Notes: generated from the sequence alone by a model not told the origin. A stretch of 64,000 nucleotides of DNA from Rhodoglobus sp. (GCA_025463605.1 JAODAV010000008.1:99568-163567), one strand, 5' to 3'; counted from the first letter of the stretch, positions 7,757-16,209 are shown. Made by a program: numbers and translations.

Positions 7757-8242
7757 CTATGCCGTCGAGTTGCCGGCCTCCTCGAAGTACCGGGACCACG
7801 ACTCCTGGCGCTCCCGCTCCCAATTCGCCCAATCCACCGGATGCCCGTGCAGCAAGTCACCCAGCTGATCGAGGTTCACGAGCCAGTCCGCGCGCACGGT
7901 CGGCTCGAACGCGGGCTCGATCGCTGAGTCGACCGTGAGTCGAAGTCGTGTGCTCGTCGCCCTGTTGCCGCCGCCCAGCTCGTCGAGCTCGAAGATGAGC
8001 CGGCCGATGTTGGACGTGTCGACGTCGAGGCGCTCGAGCGGGGTCATGAGCACGATGCGGCCGAATGTGTCCGGCCTGCCAACGCGGTGGGTCCAGCTCA
8101 GGTTGTACTCGCCGCCGACCTCCGGTGTCACGACCGCCTCGGCGAGCCAGCCGGAGACCATCTCGGCGTCAACGAGCGCATCCCAGACGATGATCCGGGG
8201 AAACTCGTAGTCGCGCGCGAACGCGAGGGGTGCACCGCTCAT
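7757..8242 (-). CDS. SRPBCC/AHSA1-family domain protein
   Basis: 161-residue protein with the pattern of an activator-of-Hsp90-homologue-like SRPBCC domain: an N-terminal strand into RIIVWDALVDAEMVSGWLAE, a central GGEYNLSW, and a C-terminal helix holding NLDQLGDLLHG. These proteins form a hydrophobic ligand cavity; no particular function can be assigned. The ATG at 8242 has TACAGT 7 nt upstream on the minus strand. It is divergent from the membrane-protein/ROK-kinase pair at 8309. Confidence 0.85.
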   Translation of the reverse strand: MSGAPLAFARDYEFPRIIVWDALVDAEMVSGWLAEAVVTPEVGGEYNLSWTHRVGRPDTFGRIVLMTPLERLDVDTSNIGRLIFELDELGGGNRATSTRLRLTVDSAIEPAFEPTVRADWLVNLDQLGDLLHGHPVDWANWERERQESWSRYFEEAGNSTA

Positions 8243-8255
8243 CTCCCCCACTGTA
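8243..8255 (-). promoter_or_regulatory. Leaderless -10 element TACAGT
   Basis: TACAGT at 8255-8250, 7-nt spacer to the ATG at 8242. The spacer itself is G-rich (GGGGGAG) but touches the start codon, too close for a normal ribosome binding site. Confidence 0.5.
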
Positions 8256-8296
8256 CGGCGCACCACTGCCACGCGCCTGGCATCGGCACCGGCCAA

Positions 8297-8308
8297 TAGG
8301 CTGTCGGA
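8297..8308 (+). promoter_or_regulatory. Leaderless -10 element TAGGCT
   Basis: TAGGCT at 8297-8302 and a 6-nt spacer to the ATG at 8309; it would drive the membrane protein and the overlapping ROK kinase. Confidence 0.5.
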
Positions 8309-8683
8309 ATGACTTCGCCCAGCCCCGCCCCGCGCCGCAATCGCGTACTCGTGGCGGTCGACATCGCGGTGGGCATCCTGTTGCTCGTGTTCTGCGTGCT
8401 CGTCTCTCTCGTCGTGATCACGCAAGCGCTCGCCTACGGCGGCCTTCACGCGCAGTGCGGCACCGGGCCGTTCGAGGGCATCACGTGCAACGCGGTCGTA
8501 CTGTCGATCGTCGTGTACGGCCTCATGGCCGTCGCCGTGCTCACGGCATTCATCGCGTTCGGCATGGTCATCGTCAATATCATCCGCAAGCGCTTGGTGT
8601 TCTACTGGCCGCTCGCGGCGATCGTCGTCACGGTCGCGCTGTTCTATGTCGGCAGCTGGCTCGCGGGGCTGACGCTGCCATGA
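8309..8683 (+). CDS. Small three-helix membrane protein
   Basis: 124-residue protein of unknown function. After a basic N-terminus there are three strongly hydrophobic segments (about residues 14-38, 62-88 and 98-120), with a Cys-containing loop QCGTGPFEGITCNA between the first two. The two cysteines could form a disulfide if that loop is outside the membrane. Its TGA overlaps the ATG of the ROK kinase gene, so the two are translationally coupled, but no functional link is evident. Confidence 0.75.
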   Translation: MTSPSPAPRRNRVLVAVDIAVGILLLVFCVLVSLVVITQALAYGGLHAQCGTGPFEGITCNAVVLSIVVYGLMAVAVLTAFIAFGMVIVNIIRKRLVFYWPLAAIVVTVALFYVGSWLAGLTLP

Positions 8684-9615
8684 CCGCGAACACCGTCGCC
8701 CTTGCTGTCGACCTCGGGGGGACCAAGATCGAGGCCGCGCTCATCGACCCGGCGGGCGCGCTGCTGCCCGGGAGCCGGTTCCGGGAGCCCACCGGCCGCG
8801 CATCCTCGACGGAGCAACTCGCGGCGAACGCAGCCGCCGCCGTGCGCAACGCTCTCGCGGCCCTTCCCGAAGGGGCGAGGCTCGTCGGCGCAGGCATCGG
8901 CAGTGCCGGTCCCATCACCGTCGGGCCCGGCTGGGTCTCTCCCCTCAATCTCCCGTCCTGGCGCGACTTTCCCCTGCGCGATCTCGTGGCAGATCTCGTG
9001 CCCGGGCTGCCCGTGACGCTGCGCATGGACGGCGAATGCATCACGCTCGCCGAGCACTGGGTGGGCTCCGCCCGCGGCGAAGACAACCTCATGGGGATGG
9101 TCGTGTCGACCGGGATCGGCGGCGGGCTCATCCTCGGCGGTCATGCCGTCGCGGGACCCACCGGCAACGCCGGGCACATCGGTCACGTCGAGGTGGGCGG
9201 ATTCGACGACCCCTGCGATTGCGGCGGCACCGGTTGCGTCGAGGCGGTCGCGTCTGGACCGAAGACCACGGCGTGGGCGCAGCGCCAGGGATGGGTCGGC
9301 GCCACGGGCGAGGAACTCGCGGTGAGCTACGCGGCGGGAGACGAAATCGCGATCGCCGCCGTGCGGCGCTCGGCGCGCGCGGTCGGGCAGGCCATCGCCT
9401 CCGCCACCGCCCTCGTCGACCTCGACCTCGTCGCGATCGGGGGCGGCTTCTCGCGAGTCACGCCCGATTACGTGCCGCTCATTCGCGAGGCGATCGCCGA
9501 GCGCGCACCGTTCCCGTTCGTCGCGAAGGTGCGAGTGATCGCATCCGGACTCTCCGGCGACGGGCCGCTCATCGGTGCCGCTGCCCTCATCCATCGCGCC
9601 GGGCTCGTCGACTAG
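8680..9615 (+). CDS. ROK-family sugar kinase
   Basis: 311-residue protein with the ROK ATP-binding motif LAVDLGGTKIEAA at the N-terminus and the zinc-binding ROK signature CDCGGTGCVEAVASG near residue 180. There is no N-terminal helix-turn-helix, so it is a kinase rather than a ROK repressor. Substrate could be glucose, N-acetylglucosamine, mannose or fructose; sequence does not decide. ATG at 8680 overlaps the preceding stop as ATGA. Its stop overlaps the convergent MFS gene by 4 nt. Confidence 0.9.
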   Translation: MTANTVALAVDLGGTKIEAALIDPAGALLPGSRFREPTGRASSTEQLAANAAAAVRNALAALPEGARLVGAGIGSAGPITVGPGWVSPLNLPSWRDFPLRDLVADLVPGLPVTLRMDGECITLAEHWVGSARGEDNLMGMVVSTGIGGGLILGGHAVAGPTGNAGHIGHVEVGGFDDPCDCGGTGCVEAVASGPKTTAWAQRQGWVGATGEELAVSYAAGDEIAIAAVRRSARAVGQAIASATALVDLDLVAIGGGFSRVTPDYVPLIREAIAERAPFPFVAKVRVIASGLSGDGPLIGAAALIHRAGLVD

Positions 9616-10829
9616 TAGCCGATCTCGTCCTCGACGAACTTCGGCCTCGACAGCGCAATGGCGCTCCACACGGCGACAAGGCTCGTCGCGGCGAGGAACA
9701 CGAGGGGCCAGGCCCATCCACCGGTGAGGTCGTGGATGAGCCCGATCGCGAACGGGCCGAGCGCCCCGAGCGCGTAGCCCACGCTCTGCACGAATCCGCT
9801 GAGCGCGGCCGACGCTTCAGGGCTGCGCGTGCGCAGGTTGATGAGCACGAGGCAGATCGGAAAGATCACGGTTCCCGCGCCACAGAGCAGCACCCACAGC
9901 CACGTTCCGGTGGCGGGCAGCAGCATGAGCCCCGCATATCCCAGGATGATCACCGCGGTGCCACCGAGAATCAGCAACCCGACGTTGCGCATGCGCGCGG
10001 CGAGGGCCGGCACGACAAGGGCAAGCGGAATGCCGACGAGCCCGAACAGCGACAGCATCGCGCCCGCCTGCACGGGGGCGAGACCCGCCGATTCGATGAG
10101 CAGCTCGGGCAGCCACGCGAACATCGCGTAGAAGCTGATGGAGGACATCGCGAATGCCACCATGATGGCCCAGGCCGTGCGCGACCCCCACATCGTGCGG
10201 AGCAGACCGGCCGGGGCCGGAGCGATCACGGTCTCGGAGCGCAGCCGTTCGCGGCGCGCTCGCGCCCACTCGACGACCCACGGCACGATCGCGAGCACCG
10301 CGAGCGCCGACCACGAGGCGACCGAAACTCGCCACCCGGCGCTCTGCGCGATCGGTGCGGCGAGAATCGCCGGGATGGCCGCCCCGAGAGAAACGAGGGG
10401 AACGTACCCCGAGGTGACGAAACCGATGCGATCGGGAAAGTACTTCTTGACCGCGGGAGGCAGGAGCACATTGCCGAAGCCCATGCCCGCGAGGGCCACC
10501 ACGCCGCCGATCGCGAGCGCGGCATAGCCGTCGATGACGCGCAGCACAGGTCCCACGACCATGGCGACGCACGCGAGCACAAGACTCGCTTCGAGACCGA
10601 TCCGCCGTGCCACGAGCGGTGCCACGAGCCCGCAGGCCGCGAAGGCGATCGGCGGGAGCATCCCGAGCACACCGAGTCCGACGTTGTCGAGCGGCACGTC
10701 TCCCGAGATCTCGGCGACGATGGGCGAGATCGCCGAGACGGCCGTTCGGAGATTGAGGGCGACGAGCAGGATGCCGACGACGGCTGCGATGCGTCCCGCC
10801 CACGGTTGCCGCTCGACGCTGGACTGCAC
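9612..10829 (-). CDS. MFS transporter of the CynX/NimT type
   Basis: 405-residue, roughly 12-helix permease. The first helix carries ILLVALNLRTAVSAISP, a hallmark of the cyanate/2-nitroimidazole transporter (CynX/NimT) branch of the major facilitator superfamily. A central cytoplasmic loop at about residues 190-215 is rich in Arg. The substrate is unknown. GTG at 10829 was chosen over the GTG one codon earlier because TAGACT lies exactly 6 nt before it. The gene runs convergently into the ROK kinase gene with a 4-nt overlap. Confidence 0.88.
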   Translation of the reverse strand: MQSSVERQPWAGRIAAVVGILLVALNLRTAVSAISPIVAEISGDVPLDNVGLGVLGMLPPIAFAACGLVAPLVARRIGLEASLVLACVAMVVGPVLRVIDGYAALAIGGVVALAGMGFGNVLLPPAVKKYFPDRIGFVTSGYVPLVSLGAAIPAILAAPIAQSAGWRVSVASWSALAVLAIVPWVVEWARARRERLRSETVIAPAPAGLLRTMWGSRTAWAIMVAFAMSSISFYAMFAWLPELLIESAGLAPVQAGAMLSLFGLVGIPLALVVPALAARMRNVGLLILGGTAVIILGYAGLMLLPATGTWLWVLLCGAGTVIFPICLVLINLRTRSPEASAALSGFVQSVGYALGALGPFAIGLIHDLTGGWAWPLVFLAATSLVAVWSAIALSRPKFVEDEIGY

Positions 10830-10841
10830 CACCCGAGTCTA
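10830..10841 (-). promoter_or_regulatory. Leaderless -10 element TAGACT
   Basis: TAGACT at 10841-10836 with 6 nt to the GTG at 10829. The hexamer overlaps the last codons of ribF, which is transcribed in the same direction. Confidence 0.45.
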
Positions 10842-11804
10842 GGCTGCGGGTGCCTCGTCGCCGGGTCGAGGGGGCACGCCCAGGACGGAGCGGATGCGCT
10901 GCTCGTCGGCTCGCATTTGCGCGACGAGCTCATCGACGCCGGGAAACTTGCGCATGCCCCTGATGTAGTCGACGAAGGCGATCTCTACGGTGTGATCGTA
11001 GAGGTCAAGGTTCTCGTCGAGCACGTGCGCTTCGACCTGCTTCTCGGGAACGCCCTCGAAGGTCGGATTGTTGCCGATCGACACGGCGGCCGGATAGCGC
11101 TCGCCGTCGACCGAGAGCCAGGCGGCGTACACGCCGTCGGCGGGCACGTACCCTTCGAGATCCGGCGACAGGTTGGCAGTCGGATACCCGAGCGTGCGGC
11201 CGCGCTGCTCGCCGTGCACGACGACCGAGCGGATCGCGGGAAGCGACCCCAGCAGGTCGGCGGCCTCTCGCACGCGACCCTCCCCCAGCAGTTCGCGGAT
11301 CCAGGTGGACGACACCCGGCGTTCGCCCTGCGGTGCGACGTCGTCGAGAACCACGACCTCGAAGTCGTTCGCTCGGCCGAGCTCCTGAAGCATCGCGACG
11401 TCACCGGCTCCCCTGGAGCCGAACCGGAAGTCGGCGCCCGCGAGCACGACCCGGGCCCGCAGGGCACCGACGAGAACCGACTCGACGAACTCGGCCGCCG
11501 GCATCTCGCTCATCGCGCGGTCGAACGTGAGCATGAGGGTCGCGTCGAGACCCGTTCGCTCGAGCAGCCTGAGCTTCTGCTCGTTGCTCACGAGCGCGTC
11601 GGGACAGCTCTCCGGACGGATGACGCTGAGCGGGTTGCGATCGAATGTCACGACGACCGCGAGCAGGTCGCGCCGCGCGGCCTCGGACCGCAGACGCTCG
11701 ATGACGGCCCGGTGACCGCCGTGCACGCCGTCGAATTTGCCGACCGTCACGGCGGTGCGGCCCAGATCCGCCGGCACCTCGGCCAGGGCGCGGAACAAGC
11801 GCAT
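10839..11804 (-). CDS. ribF: Bifunctional riboflavin kinase / FAD synthetase
   Basis: 321-residue cytoplasmic enzyme that makes FMN and FAD from riboflavin. The N-terminal FAD-synthetase domain shows VGKFDGVHGGHRAVI (nucleotidyl-transfer HxGH-like motif) and VSSTWIRELLGEG. The C-terminal flavokinase domain starts near residue 185 with GRTLGYPTANL and has the conserved NNPTF. ATG at 11804 overlaps the upstream gene stop by one base (TGATG), so it is translated with the membrane protein before it. truB and ribF are commonly linked in actinobacteria; here two small membrane-protein genes sit between them. Confidence 0.96.
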   Translation of the reverse strand: MRLFRALAEVPADLGRTAVTVGKFDGVHGGHRAVIERLRSEAARRDLLAVVVTFDRNPLSVIRPESCPDALVSNEQKLRLLERTGLDATLMLTFDRAMSEMPAAEFVESVLVGALRARVVLAGADFRFGSRGAGDVAMLQELGRANDFEVVVLDDVAPQGERRVSSTWIRELLGEGRVREAADLLGSLPAIRSVVVHGEQRGRTLGYPTANLSPDLEGYVPADGVYAAWLSVDGERYPAAVSIGNNPTFEGVPEKQVEAHVLDENLDLYDHTVEIAFVDYIRGMRKFPGVDELVAQMRADEQRIRSVLGVPPRPGDEAPAA

Positions 11805-12232
11805 CAGTTGCTTGCCTCCTGGGCCACAGCCACGCGAGGGCGCATGCGGCGCAGCCACAGCATGCCGAGCACGGGAAGCACGAGCGGGATGAACAAGTAG
11901 CCCCGGCCGAAGTACGACCACACGGTATCTGCGGGGAACAGCACGGGGTCGAACAGGCTCAGCGCGCCGACGACGAGCACACCGATGAACTCGAAGACGA
12001 TGGTGATCCAGGCCACCCGGTACCACGTGTCGCCGCGCTTGAGCAGCGCGATCGTCGCCCCGATGTAGACCACTCCCGCGAGGGCCGAGAGCAGGTAGGC
12101 GACGGGAGCCACCTCGAACCTGCTGATGATCTGCACGACGGAGCGCGCGGTCGCGGCGAGGGCAAGGATCGCGTACACCGCGATGAGCACGCGGCCGACG
12201 CCGACCGCGCGCGAGGAACCGTTGTTTGCCAT
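11804..12232 (-). CDS. Conserved-looking membrane protein upstream of ribF
   Basis: 142-residue protein with four hydrophobic segments, starting after a short polar N-terminus (residues 1-12). The C-terminal half contains a motif-like TVVSFEFIG-type helix and an aromatic WSYFGRGYLFIPLVLPVLG segment before a basic end. No function known. ATG at 12232 is supported by TAAAGT 7 nt upstream. It is coupled to ribF by a one-base stop/start overlap. Confidence 0.78.
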   Translation of the reverse strand: MANNGSSRAVGVGRVLIAVYAILALAATARSVVQIISRFEVAPVAYLLSALAGVVYIGATIALLKRGDTWYRVAWITIVFEFIGVLVVGALSLFDPVLFPADTVWSYFGRGYLFIPLVLPVLGMLWLRRMRPRVAVAQEASN

Positions 12233-12245
12233 CGAGACAACTTTA
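12233..12245 (-). promoter_or_regulatory. Leaderless -10 element TAAAGT
   Basis: TAAAGT at 12245-12240, 7-nt spacer to the ATG at 12232; candidate promoter for the membrane protein and ribF. Confidence 0.5.
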
Positions 12246-12275
12246 GGCGGTGCGCCAACCCGCTTCTGACGGCAG

Positions 12276-12644
12276 TCAGGCCGCCTGCACAAACCAGATC
12301 TGACCCATGCGGTAGACCATGACAGCGATCGAGAGGCACGCGACACCGAGGATGACCGTGCTCCAGCGATTGCGCTCGATGAGCGCCCACAGCACCGCGG
12401 CGGGCGGGATGAGCACAGCGGAGACGAGGTAGACCCAGAACTCCAGTCCGCTCCCCGTCGGCACATTGCCGGTCGCGGGGGCGACGAGCGCGACAACGAG
12501 CTGCACCACGAGCAGCACCTCGACGAGCAGCACGGCGCCGAGCGTGTAGTCGTTGGGGGTGCGGCCGGCGAACCCGAGCACCAGGCAGAACAGGCCCGCG
12601 AGCACGGCGACGCCCTCTTGCGCCCAAGTGAACCAGTCGATCAT
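12276..12644 (-). CDS. Small four-helix membrane protein downstream of truB
   Basis: 122-residue protein with about four hydrophobic segments and little else. It begins MIDWFTWAQEGVAVLAGLFC. ATG at 12644 overlaps the truB stop as ATGA, so translation is coupled to truB. I do not recognise the family with certainty and assign no function. It lies in the same order as the other small membrane gene between truB and ribF. Confidence 0.75.
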   Translation of the reverse strand: MIDWFTWAQEGVAVLAGLFCLVLGFAGRTPNDYTLGAVLLVEVLLVVQLVVALVAPATGNVPTGSGLEFWVYLVSAVLIPPAAVLWALIERNRWSTVILGVACLSIAVMVYRMGQIWFVQAA

Positions 12645-13540
12645 GCGCCCACGATATCCGGGGGGAAGTTGGCGAGCACCCGGGCTCGGCCGTCCACCGC
12701 CTCGACGAGGCCCACGAGGGTGCCGTCGGGTGCGATTGCGGCCAGCGGGCCGGCTGGAGCCGTCGGGATCGCGATGCGCTTGCCGTTCGCGAGCGCGCTC
12801 GCCTCCCCCGCGTCGAGGTCCAGTCGCGGAAACAGCACCGTCGCCGCTTCGGCGGGCGGGATGAGCCGCTCGGGCAGGGTCTCGTCGAGCGCGACCGCCT
12901 GCTCGACCGAGAACGGGCCGACGCGAGTTCGACGCAGCATCGTGAGATGCCCGCCCGCCCCGAGGTTCTCGCCCAGGTCGCGCGCGAGAGCCCGGACATA
13001 CGTGCCGGATGAGCACGCTACCCGCACGTCGACGTCGATCCACTCTCCCCGCGCGATTCGGAGCACGTCGAAGGTGTGGATCGTGACCGCACGCTCGGCG
13101 AGCACGACCTCCTCGCCTTCGCGGGCTCGCGTGTATGCGCGCTTGCCGTCCACCTTGATGGCACTCACGCTGCTGGGGCGCTGCATGATGTCGCCGGTGA
13201 GAGCCGCGACACCGGCGGCGATCGCGTCATCCGTTGCCCCTGTGACATCGCCCCTCGAGAGCAATTCACCCTCGGCGTCGTCGGTCGTGCTCGCAGCACC
13301 GAGCCGGATGGTCGCCGTGTACTCCTTGTCGAGCCCCACGAGGAAGGTGAGCAGGCGCGTCGAACTGTTGGCTCCGAGCACGAGCAACCCGGTCGCCATG
13401 GGGTCGAGCGTGCCGGCGTGGCCGACCTTGCGGGTTCCGATCAACCTGCGGGCGCGCGCGACCACGTCGTGGCTCGTGAGCCCTGCAGGCTTGTCGACGA
13501 GAAGGATGCCGCTCGCGGGGTTGCTCGGCGCTCGACTCAC
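12641..13540 (-). CDS. truB: tRNA pseudouridine-55 synthase
   Basis: 299-residue enzyme that forms pseudouridine 55 in the T-arm of tRNA. The catalytic aspartate lies in GHAGTLDPMATG (Asp 46). LVDKPAGLTSHDVV near the N-terminus and the SSGTYVRALARDLG core motif are typical of TruB. A C-terminal region from about residue 230 replaces the PUA domain, as in other actinobacterial forms. GTG at 13540 is supported by a TATGAT hexamer ending 6 nt before it. rbfA, its usual upstream partner, is about 4 kb away. Confidence 0.96.
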   Translation of the reverse strand: MSRAPSNPASGILLVDKPAGLTSHDVVARARRLIGTRKVGHAGTLDPMATGLLVLGANSSTRLLTFLVGLDKEYTATIRLGAASTTDDAEGELLSRGDVTGATDDAIAAGVAALTGDIMQRPSSVSAIKVDGKRAYTRAREGEEVVLAERAVTIHTFDVLRIARGEWIDVDVRVACSSGTYVRALARDLGENLGAGGHLTMLRRTRVGPFSVEQAVALDETLPERLIPPAEAATVLFPRLDLDAGEASALANGKRIAIPTAPAGPLAAIAPDGTLVGLVEAVDGRARVLANFPPDIVGA

Positions 13541-13552
13541 CCGCCGATCATA
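13541..13552 (-). promoter_or_regulatory. Leaderless -10 element TATGAT
   Basis: TATGAT at 13552-13547, 6-nt spacer to the GTG of truB. This is among the hexamers closest to TATAAT in the window. Confidence 0.55.
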
Positions 13553-13590
13553 ACCGCAGGGGCGCGCGCCGGATGGAGGGCCACCGGCCG

Positions 13591-13602
13591 TAGTATCTGA
13601 CC
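13591..13602 (+). promoter_or_regulatory. Leaderless -10 element TAGTAT
   Basis: TAGTAT at 13591-13596 and 6 nt to the ATG of the ketopantoate reductase gene at 13603. Confidence 0.5.
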
Positions 13603-14628
13603 ATGCAGATAGGCGTGATCGGTGCGGGTGCGGTCGGCGGCGCCATCGCAGCCCTTCTCGCTCGCGGCGGGCACGATCTCGAGGTGACGGCACGCGGCGA
13701 TCATCTCGCGGCGATCCGTGATCAGGGGCTACGGCTCACGGGGGCGTGGGGCGACCACACGGCCTTCGTCGAGGCCAACGAGACCCTCACGCGCGGCCCC
13801 GAGCTCGTGATCGTGGCGACCAAGGTGCAGGATGCCGCTGCCGCCATCCGCGACAACATCCAACTGCTGCGCGGTGTGCCGGTGGTCGTCGTGCAGAACG
13901 GGCTCGACGGAATCGCCATCGCCAAGGCGGCATCGCCTCGCTCCGACGTCGTCGGCGCCCTCGCTACTTTTGCGACCTCATACGTCTCCCCGGGAGAGAT
14001 CGCGATCACGACACCCGGCCCGACGTACCTCGGCGTCGCGGCCGAGGAGAACGATGTTCCCGCCCGCTACGCCGCACGGGTGCTCGATGCCGTGATGCCG
14101 ACGACGGTCATTCCGAACTTCGCGGGCGCGCAGTGGACGAAACTCGTCATCAACCAGATCAACGCCCTGCCTGCCATCACGGGACTGAGCGCACAAGAAG
14201 TCATCTCCCGGTGGCCGTTGCGGCGAATCATGACAGCGAGCATGCGCGAGAACGTGCGCATCGGACTCGCAAGCCACGTGCACTTCGAGACCCTGCAGAC
14301 TCTCAGCCATCGCCGCCTGCGCCTGTTCGCCGCGATGCCGCTGTGGGTCGGGCAGGTGCTCCCCGCCCTCATGGGTCGTCGCCTCGGCAAGCGCCCCAAC
14401 CCCGGCTCGACCCTGCAGAGCATCCGCCGCGGCAAGCCGACCGAGATCGACTATCTCAATGGGGCCGTGGTGCACGCAGCGGAGAAGATCGGTCGCACGG
14501 CCCCCGTCAACGCCCGGCTGGTCGAACTCGTGCATGCGGTGGAGCGGTCGGGCGAGTTCCTCTCCCCCGCCGACGTCGTCGCGGAGGTATCGCGCCGCTC
14601 GCTCCCGGCAGCCGAACAGCCTGCCTAG
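13603..14628 (+). CDS. panE: 2-Dehydropantoate 2-reductase (ApbA/PanE family)
   Basis: 341-residue NADPH-dependent reductase. An N-terminal Rossmann motif GVIGAGAVGGAIAALLARGG is followed by VVVVQNGLDG. The catalytic lysine region is WTKLVINQINALPAITG, and C-terminal GKPTEIDYLNGAVVHAAE is conserved in ketopantoate reductases. The product is pantoate for coenzyme A synthesis. Paralogues with other 2-oxoacid substrates exist, so pantothenate synthesis is probable but not certain. It converges on the uridine-kinase-like gene with a 4-nt overlap of stops. Confidence 0.88.
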   Translation: MQIGVIGAGAVGGAIAALLARGGHDLEVTARGDHLAAIRDQGLRLTGAWGDHTAFVEANETLTRGPELVIVATKVQDAAAAIRDNIQLLRGVPVVVVQNGLDGIAIAKAASPRSDVVGALATFATSYVSPGEIAITTPGPTYLGVAAEENDVPARYAARVLDAVMPTTVIPNFAGAQWTKLVINQINALPAITGLSAQEVISRWPLRRIMTASMRENVRIGLASHVHFETLQTLSHRRLRLFAAMPLWVGQVLPALMGRRLGKRPNPGSTLQSIRRGKPTEIDYLNGAVVHAAEKIGRTAPVNARLVELVHAVERSGEFLSPADVVAEVSRRSLPAAEQPA

Positions 14629-15290
14629 CAAGCGTCAACGAACACTCTCCGGGGGTGATCGGGGTCGGTGTTGTCGACGATGGCGCTCGCGCGCCGCCGC
14701 GGGTCGGCCTCGGCGAGGTACAGTTTCTGGCCGCCCGGATAGCGCGGACTCCTGCCCGCCGCGCCGTCCAGCTCGAACAGCCGCTGCTGCGCCACCTCGT
14801 CGTCGGCGTCGAGCCAGATCGACCAGTTCCAGATGCCGCGCAGTTCCGGCCGGTGCAGGAATGCACCATCCACGATAAGGGTCGCATCCTGCGGGCCGGT
14901 CTTCCAGTCCATCTCGATCTGGGCGTCACGCTGCACATCGAACGCCTCAGTGACGAAGCCCGTGCTGCCCCCGAGCCGGAACGGCTCGATCAGCACGCGC
15001 CGGAACAGCTCGTAGTCGAACGAGTCGTAGTAGTAGCCCTCGGCCGAGTCCACACCGCGGACGTATCGCTCCGCTCGCGGCTTGTGAAAGCGATCGACGG
15101 ATGCCCGGAACACCGCGTGCCCGCCCCGGCCGAGTCGCTCGGCGAGGGCATCCGCGAACGGCCGCTTACCGGCCCCGTCGATGCCGTCGACTGCGAGGAG
15201 AGTGCGTCCGTTGCGGTAGTTGTGCGTGAACTCGTCGGCGAGGGAGTCCAGGACGTCGCGCTTGAGGGGCGTCCATCGGGTTGCTGCCAT
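14625..15290 (-). CDS. Uridine-kinase-like P-loop protein with altered Walker A
   Basis: 221-residue protein of the nucleoside/uridine kinase group. The N-terminal P-loop reads GIDGAGKRP: the Ser/Thr after the P-loop lysine, which normally coordinates magnesium, is replaced by Arg. The rest (VDRFHKPR, then SFDYELFRR and WSIWLDADDEVAQQR) follows family members whose P-loop is GKT or GKS. It may be a kinase with changed activity or a non-kinase homologue. ATG at 15290 has TAGACT 6 nt upstream, divergent from mutY with which it shares two promoter bases. Confidence 0.8.
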   Translation of the reverse strand: MAATRWTPLKRDVLDSLADEFTHNYRNGRTLLAVDGIDGAGKRPFADALAERLGRGGHAVFRASVDRFHKPRAERYVRGVDSAEGYYYDSFDYELFRRVLIEPFRLGGSTGFVTEAFDVQRDAQIEMDWKTGPQDATLIVDGAFLHRPELRGIWNWSIWLDADDEVAQQRLFELDGAAGRSPRYPGGQKLYLAEADPRRRASAIVDNTDPDHPRRVFVDAC

Positions 15291-15312
15291 GCAGTCAGTC
15301 TAGGTTTGAGCG
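15291..15312. promoter_or_regulatory. Face-to-face leaderless promoters sharing two bases
   Basis: On the minus strand TAGACT (15302-15297) is 6 nt before the ATG at 15290. On the plus strand TAGGTT (15301-15306) is 6 nt before the GTG of mutY at 15313. The two hexamers share positions 15301-15302, so RNA polymerase could open only one of them at a time. Confidence 0.5.
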
Positions 15313-16176
15313 GTGGAGATCGACGAGGCCGTGAACGCGTGGTTCACCGCCAACCGCCGCGACCTGCCGTGGCGCGCGCCCGGCTTCAGTGCGTGGGGAA
15401 TCCTCGTGAGCGAGATCATGCTGCAGCAGACGCCCGTTGTGCGAGTTATTCCGCGCCTGGTGCAGTGGCTCGAGCGCTGGCCGACGCCCGCCGCCCTCGC
15501 AGCCTCCCCGCCCGGTGACGCCGTGCGAGCGTGGGAGCGCCTCGGGTACCCACGCCGCGCCCTCAACCTCCACGCCGCCGCGACGGCGATCACCGAGCGC
15601 CACGGGGGCGTCGTGCCGTCGGATCTGCCGTCGCTGCTCGCCCTGCCCGGCATCGGCGACTACACCGCTCGCGCGGTCGCCGCCTTCGCGTACGGCGAGC
15701 GGCATCCCGTGGTCGACACCAACGTGCGGCGTGTGATCGCCCGTGCCATCGAGGGGCGGGCCGTGGCGGGACCACCCTCGACGCGCCGCGACCTCACCGC
15801 AATGGAAGCGCTACTGCCGGCAGACGAGTCGGATGCGCGGCTCTTCAATGCCGCCATGATGGAGCTCGGCGCGATCGTCTGCACCGCCCGTGCTCCGCGC
15901 TGCGACGCCTGCCCGATCTCGGGCTCGTGCCTCTGGCGCGCGGAGGGCTACCCGCCGTACCTCGGGGCGAAAGCTCCGGTGCAGAAGAGGTTCGAGGGCT
16001 CGGACCGCCAGGTGCGGGGGCTCATCATGGCGCAACTGCGGGCAAGCGACATCCCGGTCACCGGCGCCGAACTCGAGGGCGTCTGGCCCGATGACGTACA
16101 GCGTACGCGAGCGCTCGCGGGCCTGGCCGCCGACGGACTCGCCGTCGAGCGCGACGGGGCTTTCGAGCTGCCGTAG
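15313..16176 (+). CDS. mutY: A/G-specific adenine glycosylase
   Basis: 287-residue base-excision repair enzyme that removes adenine opposite 8-oxoguanine. The helix-hairpin-helix core is LPGIGDYTARAVAAFA, the catalytic Glu lies in SEIMLQQT and the catalytic Asp in VVDTNVRRV. Four cysteines for the [4Fe-4S] cluster occur within about residues 192-208 (pattern Cys-x6-Cys-x2-Cys-x5-Cys). It is shorter than the E. coli enzyme at the C-terminal NUDIX-like domain, as in many actinobacteria. GTG at 15313 follows TAGGTT by 6 nt. Its neighbour at 16210 is another oxidized-base glycosylase. Confidence 0.95.
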   Translation: MEIDEAVNAWFTANRRDLPWRAPGFSAWGILVSEIMLQQTPVVRVIPRLVQWLERWPTPAALAASPPGDAVRAWERLGYPRRALNLHAAATAITERHGGVVPSDLPSLLALPGIGDYTARAVAAFAYGERHPVVDTNVRRVIARAIEGRAVAGPPSTRRDLTAMEALLPADESDARLFNAAMMELGAIVCTARAPRCDACPISGSCLWRAEGYPPYLGAKAPVQKRFEGSDRQVRGLIMAQLRASDIPVTGAELEGVWPDDVQRTRALAGLAADGLAVERDGAFELP

Positions 16177-16209
16177 ACGGCTGTCGGGCTGGCCGGGCAG
16201 ACTTGAGGG

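Noticed and set aside
9036..11900. 954-codon plus-strand open frame over the ROK kinase, MFS and ribF genes
   Set aside because: Spans several clear genes on both strands and has shadow-type composition.
16198..16209. Leaderless promoter for the Fpg/Nei gene
   Set aside because: The hexamer is CAGACT, not TAnnnT, and the gene is only 34 nt after mutY with GAGGG near the start; read-through from mutY is as likely.
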